Numbered from the stretch's first letter, positions 26,201 through 35,225 are shown. The stretch is 64,000 nt of DNA from Sediminibacterium sp. KACHI17 (GCF_040362915.1 NZ_AP029612.1:2108001-2172000); one strand, 5' to 3'. Notes: generated by a model from the letters alone, not told the origin. Numbers and translations: made by a program.

Positions 26201-26459
26201 CGCCAAAACGGTCGCTCGCGAATGCTATTTGTTTGCCATCCTTACTCCAGATAGGCATCATGTCATTGGCCTCATGCAGCGTAAGCATGGTTGCATTACC
26301 GCCTGATGTCGGCACTTTATAAATATCTCCTTTATAGGTAAAGGCAATGGTTTTACCATCAGGAGAGATGGCAGCATAACGCATCCAATTGGGTTCGGTT
26401 TGTGCTGATGACTGTAAACAAGCGATCAGCGAAAACAATGCAAGTGATAGTTTTCTCAT
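23256..26459 (-). CDS. Tricorn protease homologue (S41 family) with beta-propeller
   Basis: A 1067-residue exported peptidase. After a signal peptide ending QSSAQ come two WD40/TolB-like propellers (about residues 25-320 and 320-620; repeats such as FSPDGKTLLYSSERG and YSPDGKEIAFIENR), a linker, a helical tricorn C1 domain (ERVFMFEHVWRRTKETFY), a PDZ domain near residues 770-850 and the S41 catalytic domain. The nucleophile is expected in AAYSDGHCYAYAF (Ser about 973). Such proteins degrade oligopeptides in the periplasm. It is monocistronic with its own terminator. Confidence 0.9.
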   Translation of the reverse strand: MRKLSLALFSLIACLQSSAQTEPNWMRYAAISPDGKTIAFTYKGDIYKVPTSGGNATMLTLHEANDMMPIWSKDGKQIAFASDRFGDFDVFLIPAEGGEAKRLTYHSVPEFPYSFTTDNKSVLFGSTRMDAASNRTFPTGSQPELYKVSVNGGRIEQVLTTPAEWVSLSSNGQLMLYQDKKGGENQWRKHHTSAIARDIWIYDNNAKTHKKITTFNGEDRNPVFTDADKAFYYLSEESGSFNVHKMGIEGGKSQQLTSFKKHPVRFLSLSNDGTLCFGYDGELYTMKGNGRPQKVSVNIVADVRSNNTRVVPVNGGVRDMAVSPNGKEVAYIFRGEVFVSSVDGGVTKRITNTPEQERLVSFSPDGKTLLYSSERGNSWKIFETKKQRSEEPYFYASTVLNETAVISNNNENYQPAYSPDGKEIAFIENRMTLKVYNIATKQTRTILTDKELFSNGDNDQYFQWSPDGKWFLFDYAVPGVAPGEVGLVAADGKGKVINLTESGFNDSRAKWIMGGKAMMWFSNRDGLKAVAQSGGAQADVYAMFFTQEAFDKFKLSKEDAALQKEIEDNKAKADTSKKQSAKKDSVVIEWEGLSMRKAKLTIHSSQMSDALVSKDGETLYYLTRFERGVNLWTTNLRTRETKMLVTLNAQGGNMVWDKDQKNIFLSANGGISKIEPNSGKRDMVSINGEMTLDVAAERVFMFEHVWRRTKETFYTRTMHGVNWDSYKPDYERHLAHIGNNFEFAELLSELLGELNVSHSGATYSGFNPNGDVTASLGVFYDQNYKGVGYKIEEIIKGGPLDRADINVKAGMIIEAIDGQTIAADTDIAQYLNRKAGQNTLLTVTDGNTKMEVTVKPISTGEENGLLYRRWVKKNQDEVDRLSNGQLGYVHIPGMSDGAYRTTYEEIMGKYVNRKAIVVDVRFNGGGDLVADLAMFLSGKKFFDYTTDTRSNGYEPNFRWTKPSISIINEAAYSDGHCYAYAFKELGIGKLVGMPVPGTCTFAAWEQLQDNSIRWGVPPVGVKGLQNQYLENAQTEPDIKLMNEYDVVNKGRDQQLEAAVNELLKQLK

Positions 26460-26583
26460 AACAGTATTTAAATGAACCGGTAATTTAAGAAAGAACCGCT
26501 AAGATTTTTCAGGAGTTTGATAAGTGAGCGACTAAATCGGTAAAAGAGGATTTTCAGTATCTTGTTTGCCGAGGATGGGACGC

Positions 26584-26637
26584 AGATTTTGATGACGGTT
26601 TATGATTTTCGATCTACGATCTGCGGTTATCATCATG
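26584..26637. repeat. Intergenic inverted repeat, family C copy 1
   Basis: Outer arms CGCAGATTTT and ATCTGCGG bracket an AT-rich centre with GATGACGGTTTATGATTTTCG. Similar GCAGATT...ATCATGA...AATCTG(C/T)G elements occur at 27798 and 35107. Confidence 0.5.
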
Positions 26638-26670
26638 AATTAAAAGTCTGCGGTCTTTAAATACACACCC

Positions 26671-27795
26671 ATGAAATTGCCTTTTCTACTATTATTGGCT
26701 TTTGGTCTTTCCAGTGCTATTGCGCAACAAAGAGCATGTGCAATCGGATTAAAGATAGGGGTACTGGAACCGGGTAAATTCAATAGCATAACCGATGTAA
26801 CAGGTGTGAAAGTCGGACATACTACATTGATTAAGGGTAATGATATCCGTACCGGCGTTACCGCTATCCTGCCTCATACCGGCAATCTCTTTCAGGAAAA
26901 AGTGCCTGCTGCTATTTATGTAGGCAATGGATTTGGCAAACTGGCTGGTAGCACACAGGTGAAAGAACTGGGTAATATAGAAACGCCAATCATTCTCACG
27001 AATACCTTAAGTGTTGCCACTGCTATGGAAGCAGTGATCGAACACACCCTTTCACAAAAAGGCAATGAACAAGTACAATCTGTGAATGCAGTGGTTGGCG
27101 AAACCAATGATGGTGGATTGAATGACATTCGTGGAAGACATATTCAAAAAGCCGATGTATTGCATGCCATCAATACTGCTTCAGATGGAATGGTAGCAGA
27201 GGGCTCTGTTGGAGCGGGTACCGGAACCATCTGCTTTGGATTTAAAGGAGGTATTGGTACTTCATCGAGAAAATTACCCGAAAGTTTGGGAGGATATACT
27301 GTTGGCGTATTGGTGCAAACAAATTTTGGTGGGGTGTTAGAGATCAATGGTGTGCCTGTTGGACAAGCGCTTGGTCAGTTTAGCTTTAGTCGGGAGTTGA
27401 GTAAAAAATCTGATGGTTCTTGTATGATCGTTGTAGCTACTGATGCACCCTTGGATGGTCGCAATCTCGAGCGCTTGGCCAAACGCGCTTTTATGGCTTT
27501 AGCTAAAACAGGAGGTGTTGCATCCAATGGCAGCGGTGATTATGTGATCGCTTTTTCTACAGATAGCAGTTTACGTATTCCTCATGTAGCTCGTACAAAA
27601 ACATTGAGTACTTCATTATTGGTGAACGATGCCGTTACACCTTTATTCCTGGCAGCCATTGAAGCAACAGAAGAAGCTGTATTGAATTCCTTATTCATGT
27701 CTACTACCATGAAAGGAAAAGACAATCGCGAAATACCAGGATTACCGGTAGAGAAAGTGAAAGAGATCTTAAGAAAGTATAACAAGATTAAATAA
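26671..27795 (+). CDS. P1 family peptidase (DmpA/BapA-like aminopeptidase, S58)
   Basis: A 374-residue protein with a signal peptide (LLLLAFGLSSAIAQ). It opens NSITDVTGVKVGHTTL, as S58 enzymes do. The precursor should cleave itself between Gly249 and Ser250 in SDGSCMIVVATDAP, leaving Ser250 as nucleophile; this is the family's Ntn-like mechanism. Substrates are D-aminoacyl or beta-peptide N-termini in DmpA and BapA. It follows the divergent tricorn gene by 211 bp, which contain a family C repeat. Confidence 0.85.
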   Translation: MKLPFLLLLAFGLSSAIAQQRACAIGLKIGVLEPGKFNSITDVTGVKVGHTTLIKGNDIRTGVTAILPHTGNLFQEKVPAAIYVGNGFGKLAGSTQVKELGNIETPIILTNTLSVATAMEAVIEHTLSQKGNEQVQSVNAVVGETNDGGLNDIRGRHIQKADVLHAINTASDGMVAEGSVGAGTGTICFGFKGGIGTSSRKLPESLGGYTVGVLVQTNFGGVLEINGVPVGQALGQFSFSRELSKKSDGSCMIVVATDAPLDGRNLERLAKRAFMALAKTGGVASNGSGDYVIAFSTDSSLRIPHVARTKTLSTSLLVNDAVTPLFLAAIEATEEAVLNSLFMSTTMKGKDNREIPGLPVEKVKEILRKYNKIK

Positions 27796-27797
27796 GC

Positions 27798-27871
27798 AGG
27801 ATCGAAGACAGATTTTCATGATAAGTCATGATTTATTAAAAAGATCTTCTATTATCATGACAATCCGTGTT
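27798..27871. repeat. Intergenic inverted repeat, family C copy 2
   Basis: Contains GACAGATTTTCATGATAAG, TCATGATTTATT and ATTATCATGACAATCCGTG, with arms CAGATTTTCATGA and TCATGACAATCCGTG as an imperfect inverted repeat. Placed between the P1 peptidase and aminotransferase genes. Confidence 0.5.
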
Positions 27872-27899
27872 CCATTATATAAAAATTGTTACTTGCACC

Positions 27900-28724
27900 A
27901 TGGTCAGTTATATCAACGAAACTTTTATTGAATCAACAGCGGCAAGCATTCCCGTAAATGATCTGGGTTTGCAGCGTGGTTATGGTGTTTTTGATTTTTT
28001 GCGTGTCAAAGGTCAGCAACCTTTTTTTCTTCAGCAGCATATCGATCGTTTGTATCGTTCATTGGAACTGATGCGATTGCATTTATCTTACAGCAAAGAA
28101 GAACTGATCAACATCATTCAATCATTGATCGATCAAAATCAATTATCTCATTCCGGCATTCGTATTACTGTTACCGGCGGGGCTTCACCGGATGGCTACA
28201 CACCCGTTGACCCACATCTCATCATTGTTCAACAATCTATTCCTGAACCACCCCAAGCCATGCTTACGGGTCCGTATAAACTAGTGACCTATCAGTATCG
28301 CAGACAATTACCTGAAGTAAAAACCACAGATTACCTGATGGCCATCTGGCTACAGCCATGGGTCAAGGAGCAGGGTGCGCATGATGTACTGTACCATGAC
28401 AATGGATGGGTAAGCGAATGTCCTCGATCTAACTTTTTTATCATCACAAAAGAAAACGTACTAGTAACCCCTCATGAAGGCATGTTAAAAGGAGTGACCC
28501 GTTCCAATATTCTGAAAGTAGCCAAGGGAATAATGAAAGTAGAGGAAAGAGCGGTAAGCTTGGAAGACATCCGTTCTGCGAAAGAGGCATTTATCTCCAG
28601 CTCTACGAAAAGGCTGATACCCGTGACCGGTATCGATGATGTTGTTTTCAACAGCTATGATTCAGATTGTATTTCAAGGACCCTATTTGAAGCATTAGCA
28701 CTATTAGAGGCTAGCAAAGAGTGA
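27900..28724 (+). CDS. Class IV aminotransferase (branched-chain / D-amino acid type)
   Basis: A 274-residue fold-type IV PLP enzyme. Lys141 in EVKTTDYLMAI should bind PLP; QRGYGVFDFLRV and SECPRSNFFIITKENVLVTP with GMLKGVTR are typical. Candidates are branched-chain aminotransferase, D-alanine aminotransferase and aminodeoxychorismate lyase; sequence alone does not decide. The ATG at 27900 is preferred; the upstream in-frame GTG at 27867 would add 11 residues that come from repeat-like sequence. Confidence 0.8.
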   Translation: MVSYINETFIESTAASIPVNDLGLQRGYGVFDFLRVKGQQPFFLQQHIDRLYRSLELMRLHLSYSKEELINIIQSLIDQNQLSHSGIRITVTGGASPDGYTPVDPHLIIVQQSIPEPPQAMLTGPYKLVTYQYRRQLPEVKTTDYLMAIWLQPWVKEQGAHDVLYHDNGWVSECPRSNFFIITKENVLVTPHEGMLKGVTRSNILKVAKGIMKVEERAVSLEDIRSAKEAFISSSTKRLIPVTGIDDVVFNSYDSDCISRTLFEALALLEASKE

Positions 28725-28780
28725 ACTACAACCTCCCGCACTCACATAAATATGCTGTTTTTTATACCCTTAGCAGGTAG

Positions 28781-28788
28781 TAGATTTG
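28781..28788 (+). promoter_or_regulatory. -7 element directly before the propeller histidine kinase gene
   Basis: TAGATTTG, exact TAnnTTTG match. Its last base is 5 bp before the GTG at 28793, so transcription would start at or next to the start codon (leaderless mRNA). Confidence 0.55.
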
Positions 28789-28792
28789 TAAT

Positions 28793-31700
28793 GTGTTGCT
28801 TCGTATATCCTTTTATATACTGCTGTCTTTTCTTTGTGTAGCTCCTACCACTGCACAAATAGGCTACACGTTTACACAAATTAGCACCAATGACGGACTA
28901 GCCAGTAATGATGTGCATGCTTTACATCAGGATGAGAAAGGATTTATCTGGGTAGGAAGCTCGAATGGATTACAACGTTTTGATGGTACCAAGTTTGTCA
29001 ACTTTTTTATGCCCGGTAAAAAAGGAAGTGATGCATTACCGATCTCAACACTCGATTATATTGTACCGGGAAAGAACGGAACTTTATGGCTGTATTTTCC
29101 TGAATTAAGGGAAGTAGGGGTATTTGATCCGGCTAAATTCACTTATCGAAAAGTTGCTATCAAACCCAATAAACAGATCCCGCCAAGAATCAATGCAAGA
29201 CTATGGAAAGACAAAATGGGTAGTATCTATCTTTCCATTCAACCTACCGGCATTTTAAAATATGATAGTACTGCAGATGCATTTACTTCTTCTGCCCCTT
29301 TTCGTGCGCCGGAGAATTGGAGTTTTGGTATCCGATCCGCAGAAGATACACGCAATGGTTTACTGTGGCTTACGTTTGGCGATAAAGGTTTGGCCGCCTA
29401 TGATTATAAAACAGGTGAAACTTACACACACGTATACAATCCGAAAAATATTCCGCTACTGAAGAATTGGCGTGTACAAGAAAATATTGCCAATATATTC
29501 ATTGATAAAAGTGGAAGGTATTGGTTGTATAACTGGCCTGTATGGGCAGGCGGCGGGGAAGTCATCCACTGTCTGGATTCTACGGGAACACGTTATTTAA
29601 AAGATACTGCCGGACTGGTGGTATTCACCGGCAAGTACGGGGAATACAGAAATATGGCTGAGCTTCCGAAAAGCGGGCTGTGGGTGTTTGGACTGGATAA
29701 ATTATTCAGCTTCAATAAACGATCCAACAAGTTCATTTTTTACAAGAGTGATCCACTTAGGAATTTTGATATCCATTATGAAGTTGTACATCAGGTAATG
29801 GAAGACCGAGAGGGTGGTATTTGGGTAGCTACCAATGAAGGCTTGTATTTTTCTTCTCCGGGTACTGATGGAAATGGCGTGCAGAATATGATGGTGATGG
29901 ATAAAAATGGAGTGCACGAATTCACTGATATCCTGGAGTTGAACAATGGCGATTATTGGTTGACCAGCTGGGGAAGAGGGGTAGTAACACTGGATCGAAC
30001 TTTTAAAAAGAAACCCTATAATATTTTCAAATCAGCCCCCTCCTCTTGGCCAAAGGCAACACAAGCAGCTGTAACACTTACCTGGTGTATGCATCAGGAA
30101 AAAGCAAGTGGTGATGTTTGGATCGGATCAAATGGCGGTATCCTTACGCGATATAATCCTGTAAGCAATAAAACCACGTATTACAATCCACCTGAATTCG
30201 CCAGTGCAACTGTTCGATATATCACAGAAGATAAAAAAGGACGTTTATGGTTCAGTACACAAAGAGGAAGGATCATTGTGTATGACAATAAAAAATTTAC
30301 GGTTGTAAAAGATTTTGGAACTGCCATCATCCCCAAACTGATGTTTGACAAAGATGGATGGCTATGGGCTGCAGTTCAAGGAACCGGAATAGTAGCTATC
30401 AATAGTGAGAATGGAAAAATATTACAACAGTATACAAAAGCAGATAATGGTTTGTATTCCTCTACCGGAAACGATATTGATCAGCTGAACGACAGTATCA
30501 TTGCATTTGGAGCAGGCGCATTGAATCTGATCAATAAACAAACAAAAAAAGTAAAAGTAATTTCTTACGAACAAGGGCTACCATCTAACTCTATACAGCG
30601 CTTACGAATAGACAGATCCGGATACTTGTGGATCAATACCAATAACGGTTTATGCAGGTACAATCCTTATAACAACAATATCACCACCTACTCTAGCAGA
30701 GACGGTATGGTGATGAGTGAGAAAGTAAAAACAGCCGACTATCTGTGTAGTGAAGGTTTTGTGATGTTTGCGGGATCTAACTCGCTGATGTTCTTTCAGC
30801 CCGAGATGTTTGAAACCAATCAACAACCACCGGATGTTAGCATCACAGACTTTAAGCTGTTCAATCAATACCTTCCTATTGACTCTCTTGCAGCACAGAA
30901 TCAGGTAAAACTGAAATACGATCAGAACTCTTTTAGTCTTTATTTTTCTTCGCTGAGTTATATCAATCGCGATAAGCTGATCTATTATTATAAAATGGAA
31001 GGCATTGATGATAACTGGCAAAGAGCTGACCGTCAAAAGCTGGTCAACTATTCATTACTTCCTCCGGGAAAATATGTATTCAACGTGTATTGTGAAAACA
31101 TTGATGGTGTTAGATCAAAGAATATCACAACACTCATGATTCATATCAAACCGCCATTCTGGAAAACATGGTGGTTCCTGAGCTTATTGAGTTTGGCCTT
31201 TTTTGGACTATTGTATTTTATCCATCGCTTACGCATCAATAAAATATTAGCGGTTGAAAATCTGCGTAACAGCGTAGCAAGGGATCTGCATGATGACATG
31301 GGTTCAACACTGAGTACCATCAATATTCTCAGTACCATGGCAAAAAGTAAATTGAATACAGACAACGTTCGCGTAAGTGAATACCTCGGTAAGATCAGTG
31401 ACAATAGTCAGCGCATGATGGAAGCAATGGATGATATTGTATGGAGTATCAAACCCATGAATGATTCCATGCAAAAAATAACAGCCAGAATGCGTGAAAT
31501 CGCAACCAGTGTATTGGAGGCAAAAGATATTGACCTTGATTTTAGAACAGATCCTTCCATTGAAGAAGTAAAGATGGATATGCAGGCACGTCGCGACTTC
31601 TTCCTCGTATTCAAAGAAGCTATCAATAATATTGCTAAATACTCAAATGCATCCAAGGCCCAGGTTCATTTGGCATTACACCATCAAAGACTGATCATGA

Positions 31701-31858
31701 TCGTTCAGGATGATGGAATTGGTTTTGATATTGATAAAGCTGATGGCAATGGCCTCGGAAACATGTATAAAAGAGCCGCATCATTAAAAGGGCGCATACA
31801 GATACAATCAAAGCCCGGAGAAGGCACACAGATCACACTGAATATCCCTGTTCAATAA
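28793..31858 (+). CDS. Two-component sensor histidine kinase with periplasmic propeller sensor
   Basis: A 1021-residue kinase. A signal or first helix ends PTTAQ; residues about 25-690 form Reg_prop-type beta-propeller repeats (DEKGFIWVGSSNGLQRFDG, DRSGYLWINTNNGLCRYNP), followed by a Y_Y_Y domain (about 700-785), one membrane helix (WWFLSLLSLAFFGLLYFI), a HisKA_3-type helix RDLHDDMGSTLST with phospho-acceptor His833, and a HATPase (NNIAKYSNASKA, DDGIGFD, GNGLGNM). No receiver or HTH domain is fused and no response regulator is adjacent. The only possible starts are GTG 28793 and TTG 28796. Confidence 0.88.
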   Translation: MLLRISFYILLSFLCVAPTTAQIGYTFTQISTNDGLASNDVHALHQDEKGFIWVGSSNGLQRFDGTKFVNFFMPGKKGSDALPISTLDYIVPGKNGTLWLYFPELREVGVFDPAKFTYRKVAIKPNKQIPPRINARLWKDKMGSIYLSIQPTGILKYDSTADAFTSSAPFRAPENWSFGIRSAEDTRNGLLWLTFGDKGLAAYDYKTGETYTHVYNPKNIPLLKNWRVQENIANIFIDKSGRYWLYNWPVWAGGGEVIHCLDSTGTRYLKDTAGLVVFTGKYGEYRNMAELPKSGLWVFGLDKLFSFNKRSNKFIFYKSDPLRNFDIHYEVVHQVMEDREGGIWVATNEGLYFSSPGTDGNGVQNMMVMDKNGVHEFTDILELNNGDYWLTSWGRGVVTLDRTFKKKPYNIFKSAPSSWPKATQAAVTLTWCMHQEKASGDVWIGSNGGILTRYNPVSNKTTYYNPPEFASATVRYITEDKKGRLWFSTQRGRIIVYDNKKFTVVKDFGTAIIPKLMFDKDGWLWAAVQGTGIVAINSENGKILQQYTKADNGLYSSTGNDIDQLNDSIIAFGAGALNLINKQTKKVKVISYEQGLPSNSIQRLRIDRSGYLWINTNNGLCRYNPYNNNITTYSSRDGMVMSEKVKTADYLCSEGFVMFAGSNSLMFFQPEMFETNQQPPDVSITDFKLFNQYLPIDSLAAQNQVKLKYDQNSFSLYFSSLSYINRDKLIYYYKMEGIDDNWQRADRQKLVNYSLLPPGKYVFNVYCENIDGVRSKNITTLMIHIKPPFWKTWWFLSLLSLAFFGLLYFIHRLRINKILAVENLRNSVARDLHDDMGSTLSTINILSTMAKSKLNTDNVRVSEYLGKISDNSQRMMEAMDDIVWSIKPMNDSMQKITARMREIATSVLEAKDIDLDFRTDPSIEEVKMDMQARRDFFLVFKEAINNIAKYSNASKAQVHLALHHQRLIMIVQDDGIGFDIDKADGNGLGNMYKRAASLKGRIQIQSKPGEGTQITLNIPVQ

Positions 31859-32018
31859 CCCGATATCACATAAATATGTGACGTTGCATGCCTGCCTACC
31901 ATTGGATGAGCATATTCACCACTCAACAAAATTTTCACCGGTCAGTTCACACTATCATGCGGTTGTTCTAAGGTCTACTATTCGTGAGTTTTGGATGTTC
32001 ATTTAAAACAAGACGAAT

Positions 32019-32813
32019 ATGAAATATGTATTGTGGACGCTTATAGCGGGCATAACGGTGATATCCTGTAGTAAACCCATAGAAACACCTCAGCCTAACT
32101 TGCCCGTTGCTGTAAAAAAGATCAAAGAAATCAGAAATTCTCCGAATGATTTCAGGACCTATACCTTTAATGCCGATGGTAGCCTGCAACAATATGCTGC
32201 ACAGTTCACCAGTAGAACAGATGGTGCTATCAGTCAGTACAACCTTGGCTTTCAGTATGACAATAAAAGGCTGGTAAAATTACAGGCAGCGAATGGATAT
32301 AGTCTCTACTACTATAAAGATGGCAAGCCACATACCATTCAAAGTTATAACCAGCATAACAGTCTCTTTGCCACCAGTTTTCTGACCATCAATGAAAAAA
32401 ATCAAATCACAGAAATAGTTGAGCAGTTCAAAGTGCCCGTATCAAATCACCTGGCAGAAACCAAAACATTACTCTTTTACAATACACAAGGCAATCTGAT
32501 ACGCAGAGAATATTATTCCCGCCAAGACCTGAATGATCCTTTTGAGTTTTATTACAAACAGTTGTATGAAGCCTACGATAATAAAATCGCAGTTCCGGAA
32601 GAGGTAAGCACCGACTATTTTCTGCCTGGATTTGTATTAATGAAAAACAATCCTACAAAAATCATCACAGTAGATAAAATGGGACTTACAGGCAGGGTCG
32701 ATCGTTTTGAATATACCTATGACAGCGATGGATATGTGCTCACTAAAAAGCACTTTGTAGAAAACATGCCCAATCCGGTAACTCCTATTACTTTCTCTTA
32801 TACATATTGGTAA
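32019..32813 (+). CDS. Lipoprotein of unknown function with YD-like repeats
   Basis: A 264-residue lipoprotein with lipobox VISC at about residue 17. The mature part has repeated strands of the type YTFNADGSLQQY, LLFYNTQGNLIRREYY and YTYDSDGYVLTKK, resembling the beta sheets of RHS/YD or DUF4595-like Bacteroidota lipoproteins. No function can be given. It starts a run of three closely spaced genes (1-bp gap, then 1-bp overlap), so it is probably co-transcribed with the S41 peptidase. Confidence 0.65.
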   Translation: MKYVLWTLIAGITVISCSKPIETPQPNLPVAVKKIKEIRNSPNDFRTYTFNADGSLQQYAAQFTSRTDGAISQYNLGFQYDNKRLVKLQAANGYSLYYYKDGKPHTIQSYNQHNSLFATSFLTINEKNQITEIVEQFKVPVSNHLAETKTLLFYNTQGNLIRREYYSRQDLNDPFEFYYKQLYEAYDNKIAVPEEVSTDYFLPGFVLMKNNPTKIITVDKMGLTGRVDRFEYTYDSDGYVLTKKHFVENMPNPVTPITFSYTYW

Positions 32814-32814
32814 T

Positions 32815-33072
32815 ATGCAATCATCAAATTCACATTTTAAAAAAAAGTTGTTACGATTGATCCTTTTTGCAGTGGTAACAATGGGTATATTGGTGGTGTT
32901 ATTACTAATGTTGCAGAAGACGGTAGAAAAACATTATACCACTGAAAACGAATCCTCACCAGAAACCATTGAAGTATTTAAAAGTCCGGATGAAGAATAT
33001 AAGTTTATGGAAAAAGTGAGCAACCGCTCTTCCGTCCACTCAACAACCATCCCCAATGATCTAATTCAATAA
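32815..33072 (+). CDS. Small single-pass membrane protein
   Basis: An 85-residue protein with a basic N-terminus (HFKKKLLRL), one membrane helix (about residues 15-33) and an acidic extracytoplasmic tail. I do not recognise a family. It starts 1 bp after the lipoprotein stop, and its own stop overlaps the next start (TAATG), so it is clearly part of this small operon. Confidence 0.6.
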   Translation: MQSSNSHFKKKLLRLILFAVVTMGILVVLLLMLQKTVEKHYTTENESSPETIEVFKSPDEEYKFMEKVSNRSSVHSTTIPNDLIQ

Positions 33073-34490
33073 TGATGAAATATCTGATCACCCTATTCTC
33101 ATCTTTGTGCTTGATGATCACTGCAACAAATGCAAAAGCATCACAAGATTCATCACACCTGCGTGTTTTTTCAGTACAGGAATTATTGAATGACTATGAT
33201 AGCTTGCATAAGATCATCACTGATAACCACCCTGCACTATGGGCAGATGCTGATAGTTTAGCTACAGAACAACGATGGAAAGAGATCAGAAAAAAGATCA
33301 ATCGACCTATGAAGCGATGGGAGTTCATAGAATTGATAGCTCCGGCAACTACCCAGTACAATGATGGACATACTGCGCTCACTTATGATTTCGATTTTGA
33401 AGAAGTAGAGCAACTGATCGCAAGAAACGGAAAGCTTTTTCCTTATCGCGTGAAACTATATGATGATACGTTATGGATCACTGAAAACTGGAAAGACAGC
33501 TCTTCTTTATATCGAGGCATGATGGTAATGTCGATCAATGGCATATCCACAAAAGATATCGTAGCACGTATTTTACCCGTAGTTCCGGCAGATCATCATC
33601 GAATGAGAGAAGCATCATTATCGCGTTTATTCCCATTTTTATTATGGTCATTATATGGTTGGGAGAATAAGTATGAAATAGTATTACAGGATCCTTACCA
33701 ACAAAGCAGCACCACTATCCATCCCGAAGGCATTACGATGAATGGATTCTTTCAACGTCAATTCCCCAGAAAAAAATGGAATCTGCAACTATTCAAAGAA
33801 CAGCAGCTTGCCGTGATCAGTTGTTCATCCTATAATAACTACACAGAAGCCATTCGATTCATCGACTCTGCATTTGCAGTACTACAACAAGAAAACATCC
33901 GGCACCTGGCATTTGATATTCGTAATAATGGAGGAGGTAACTCTTCTATCGGTGATCACCTGTTGGCATATATCGCACAACAACCGTATATGGATGTGTA
34001 TAGTAAAACCTTACGCAATGGTTCTATGATGCGTCGTTTTAAAGAGAACAGTGGTATGTACCGGGTGATGCAAAATTTCATCAAGAATGGAATACAGCAT
34101 GGGAATCATTACACCATGCGTTTTGAAACAAAAGGGTTGGATACTACGATTAAAAAAGAAAATATTTTCCGTGGTCAGTTTTATTTGCTCACAGGGCCTG
34201 TCACTTACTCATCAGCACATATGACCGCTTTGTCTGTAAAATCTTCTGGAATGGGTACTATTATTGGTGAACCCACCGGTGAGCGCATTGATCTTACGGG
34301 AGAAAATGCCAGCTTTACTTTACCCAATACCCAATTATACGGCTATTGCTCTTTAGCAGTTTATGAAGGTGCCATCGCAGATAAAAAATCAAAGGGAGTG
34401 CAGCCTACTATTTTTATACCTTTCCGGCCGTCTGCACTTTTATCAGAAAAAGATCCCGTGATCGAAAAACTCATGCAACTGATAAAATAA
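33072..34490 (+). CDS. S41 family peptidase
   Basis: A 472-residue secreted protein with a signal peptide ending TNAKA. It holds a helical N-terminal domain, a PDZ-like segment (MMVMSINGISTKDIV) and an S41 core with AFDIRNNGGGNSS and GPVTYSSAHMTAL; the nucleophile is Ser380 or Ser381. Related enzymes cut peptide C-termini in the periplasm. The start ATG at 33072 overlaps the preceding stop by one base; a second ATG (33075) follows at once. Confidence 0.8.
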   Translation: MMKYLITLFSSLCLMITATNAKASQDSSHLRVFSVQELLNDYDSLHKIITDNHPALWADADSLATEQRWKEIRKKINRPMKRWEFIELIAPATTQYNDGHTALTYDFDFEEVEQLIARNGKLFPYRVKLYDDTLWITENWKDSSSLYRGMMVMSINGISTKDIVARILPVVPADHHRMREASLSRLFPFLLWSLYGWENKYEIVLQDPYQQSSTTIHPEGITMNGFFQRQFPRKKWNLQLFKEQQLAVISCSSYNNYTEAIRFIDSAFAVLQQENIRHLAFDIRNNGGGNSSIGDHLLAYIAQQPYMDVYSKTLRNGSMMRRFKENSGMYRVMQNFIKNGIQHGNHYTMRFETKGLDTTIKKENIFRGQFYLLTGPVTYSSAHMTALSVKSSGMGTIIGEPTGERIDLTGENASFTLPNTQLYGYCSLAVYEGAIADKKSKGVQPTIFIPFRPSALLSEKDPVIEKLMQLIK

Positions 34491-34508
34491 AAAGCGGCGA
34501 TTCAACGA

Positions 34509-35105
34509 TTGCACCAACAGCATCAAGTATATAAGTTCGGGGAAATTGCAGTTACATTGGTAACGCCAAAACAAAATCAGCTACGCAAAGACTGGCAAGA
34601 AGATCGTTTAACACATTTCCCCTTCTGGGGTAAGTGCTGGCCTGCGGCTGAAGCATTGGCCGGTTTTCTCGCCGCGAACCCTCATTATATAAAAGACAAA
34701 AAAGTATTAGAGCTGGCTGGTGGACTAGGATTACCATCACTAGTGGCGGCAACATTCGCGGCAGAAGTCTGCTGCTCTGATTTTTTGCCTGAACCTCTTC
34801 AGTATATACAAGCATCTGCTGAACTCAATCATATCAAACATCTACGCACAAAGATCATTAACTGGCAACAGCTACCAAAAGACCTAAGTGCTGATGTATT
34901 GTTATTGAGTGATATCAACTACAATCCTTCAGATTTTGACGCGCTGAATACAATGCTGCAGCATTTTCTTGATCAGCAAACATTGATATTGTTAAGCACC
35001 CCTCAACGTATCATGGGTAAAGCTTTTATTGAGAAATGGATAAGCTATCAGCAACATCATGAAGTAATCAGTAATGATATTAGCTTATTTGTATTAGGTC
35101 GTTAA
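34509..35105 (+). CDS. Class I SAM-dependent methyltransferase (methyltransferase_16/Nnt1-like)
   Basis: A 198-residue enzyme with FPFWGKCWPAAEALAGFL, the SAM-binding loop VLELAGGLGLPSLVAA, and LLSDINYNPSDFDAL in place of the post-I acidic strand. This matches Nnt1/EEF1A-lysine-methyltransferase-like proteins; the target is unknown. No ATG fits: the only usable start is TTG at 34509, which leaves nine residues before the conserved YKFGEI strand. It lies 18 bp after the S41 gene. Confidence 0.75.
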   Translation: MHQQHQVYKFGEIAVTLVTPKQNQLRKDWQEDRLTHFPFWGKCWPAAEALAGFLAANPHYIKDKKVLELAGGLGLPSLVAATFAAEVCCSDFLPEPLQYIQASAELNHIKHLRTKIINWQQLPKDLSADVLLLSDINYNPSDFDALNTMLQHFLDQQTLILLSTPQRIMGKAFIEKWISYQQHHEVISNDISLFVLGR

Positions 35106-35106
35106 T

Positions 35107-35213
35107 GGAACACAGATTATCATGATTGTTACCTAACAGTATTGGAATGCTTAGTGGTTAACAATAAAAAAATTATTCGCGTTCATCATGACGACCATGA
35201 AAATCTGCGACCC
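35107..35213. repeat. Intergenic inverted repeat, family C copy 3
   Basis: GGAACACAGATTATCATGAT on the left and ATCATGACGACCATGAAAAT with CTGCG on the right form imperfect arms around an AT-rich centre. Same ends as the copies at 26584 and 27798. Confidence 0.5.
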
Positions 35214-35225
35214 ATCAATCTTTCA

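Noticed and set aside
31866-31881. Palindrome TCACATA-AA-TATGTGA after the propeller kinase gene, considered as a sixth Crp/Fnr operator
   Set aside because: The half-sites are inverted (TCAC first, GTGA last) compared with the five operators, and no promoter or sulfur gene follows.
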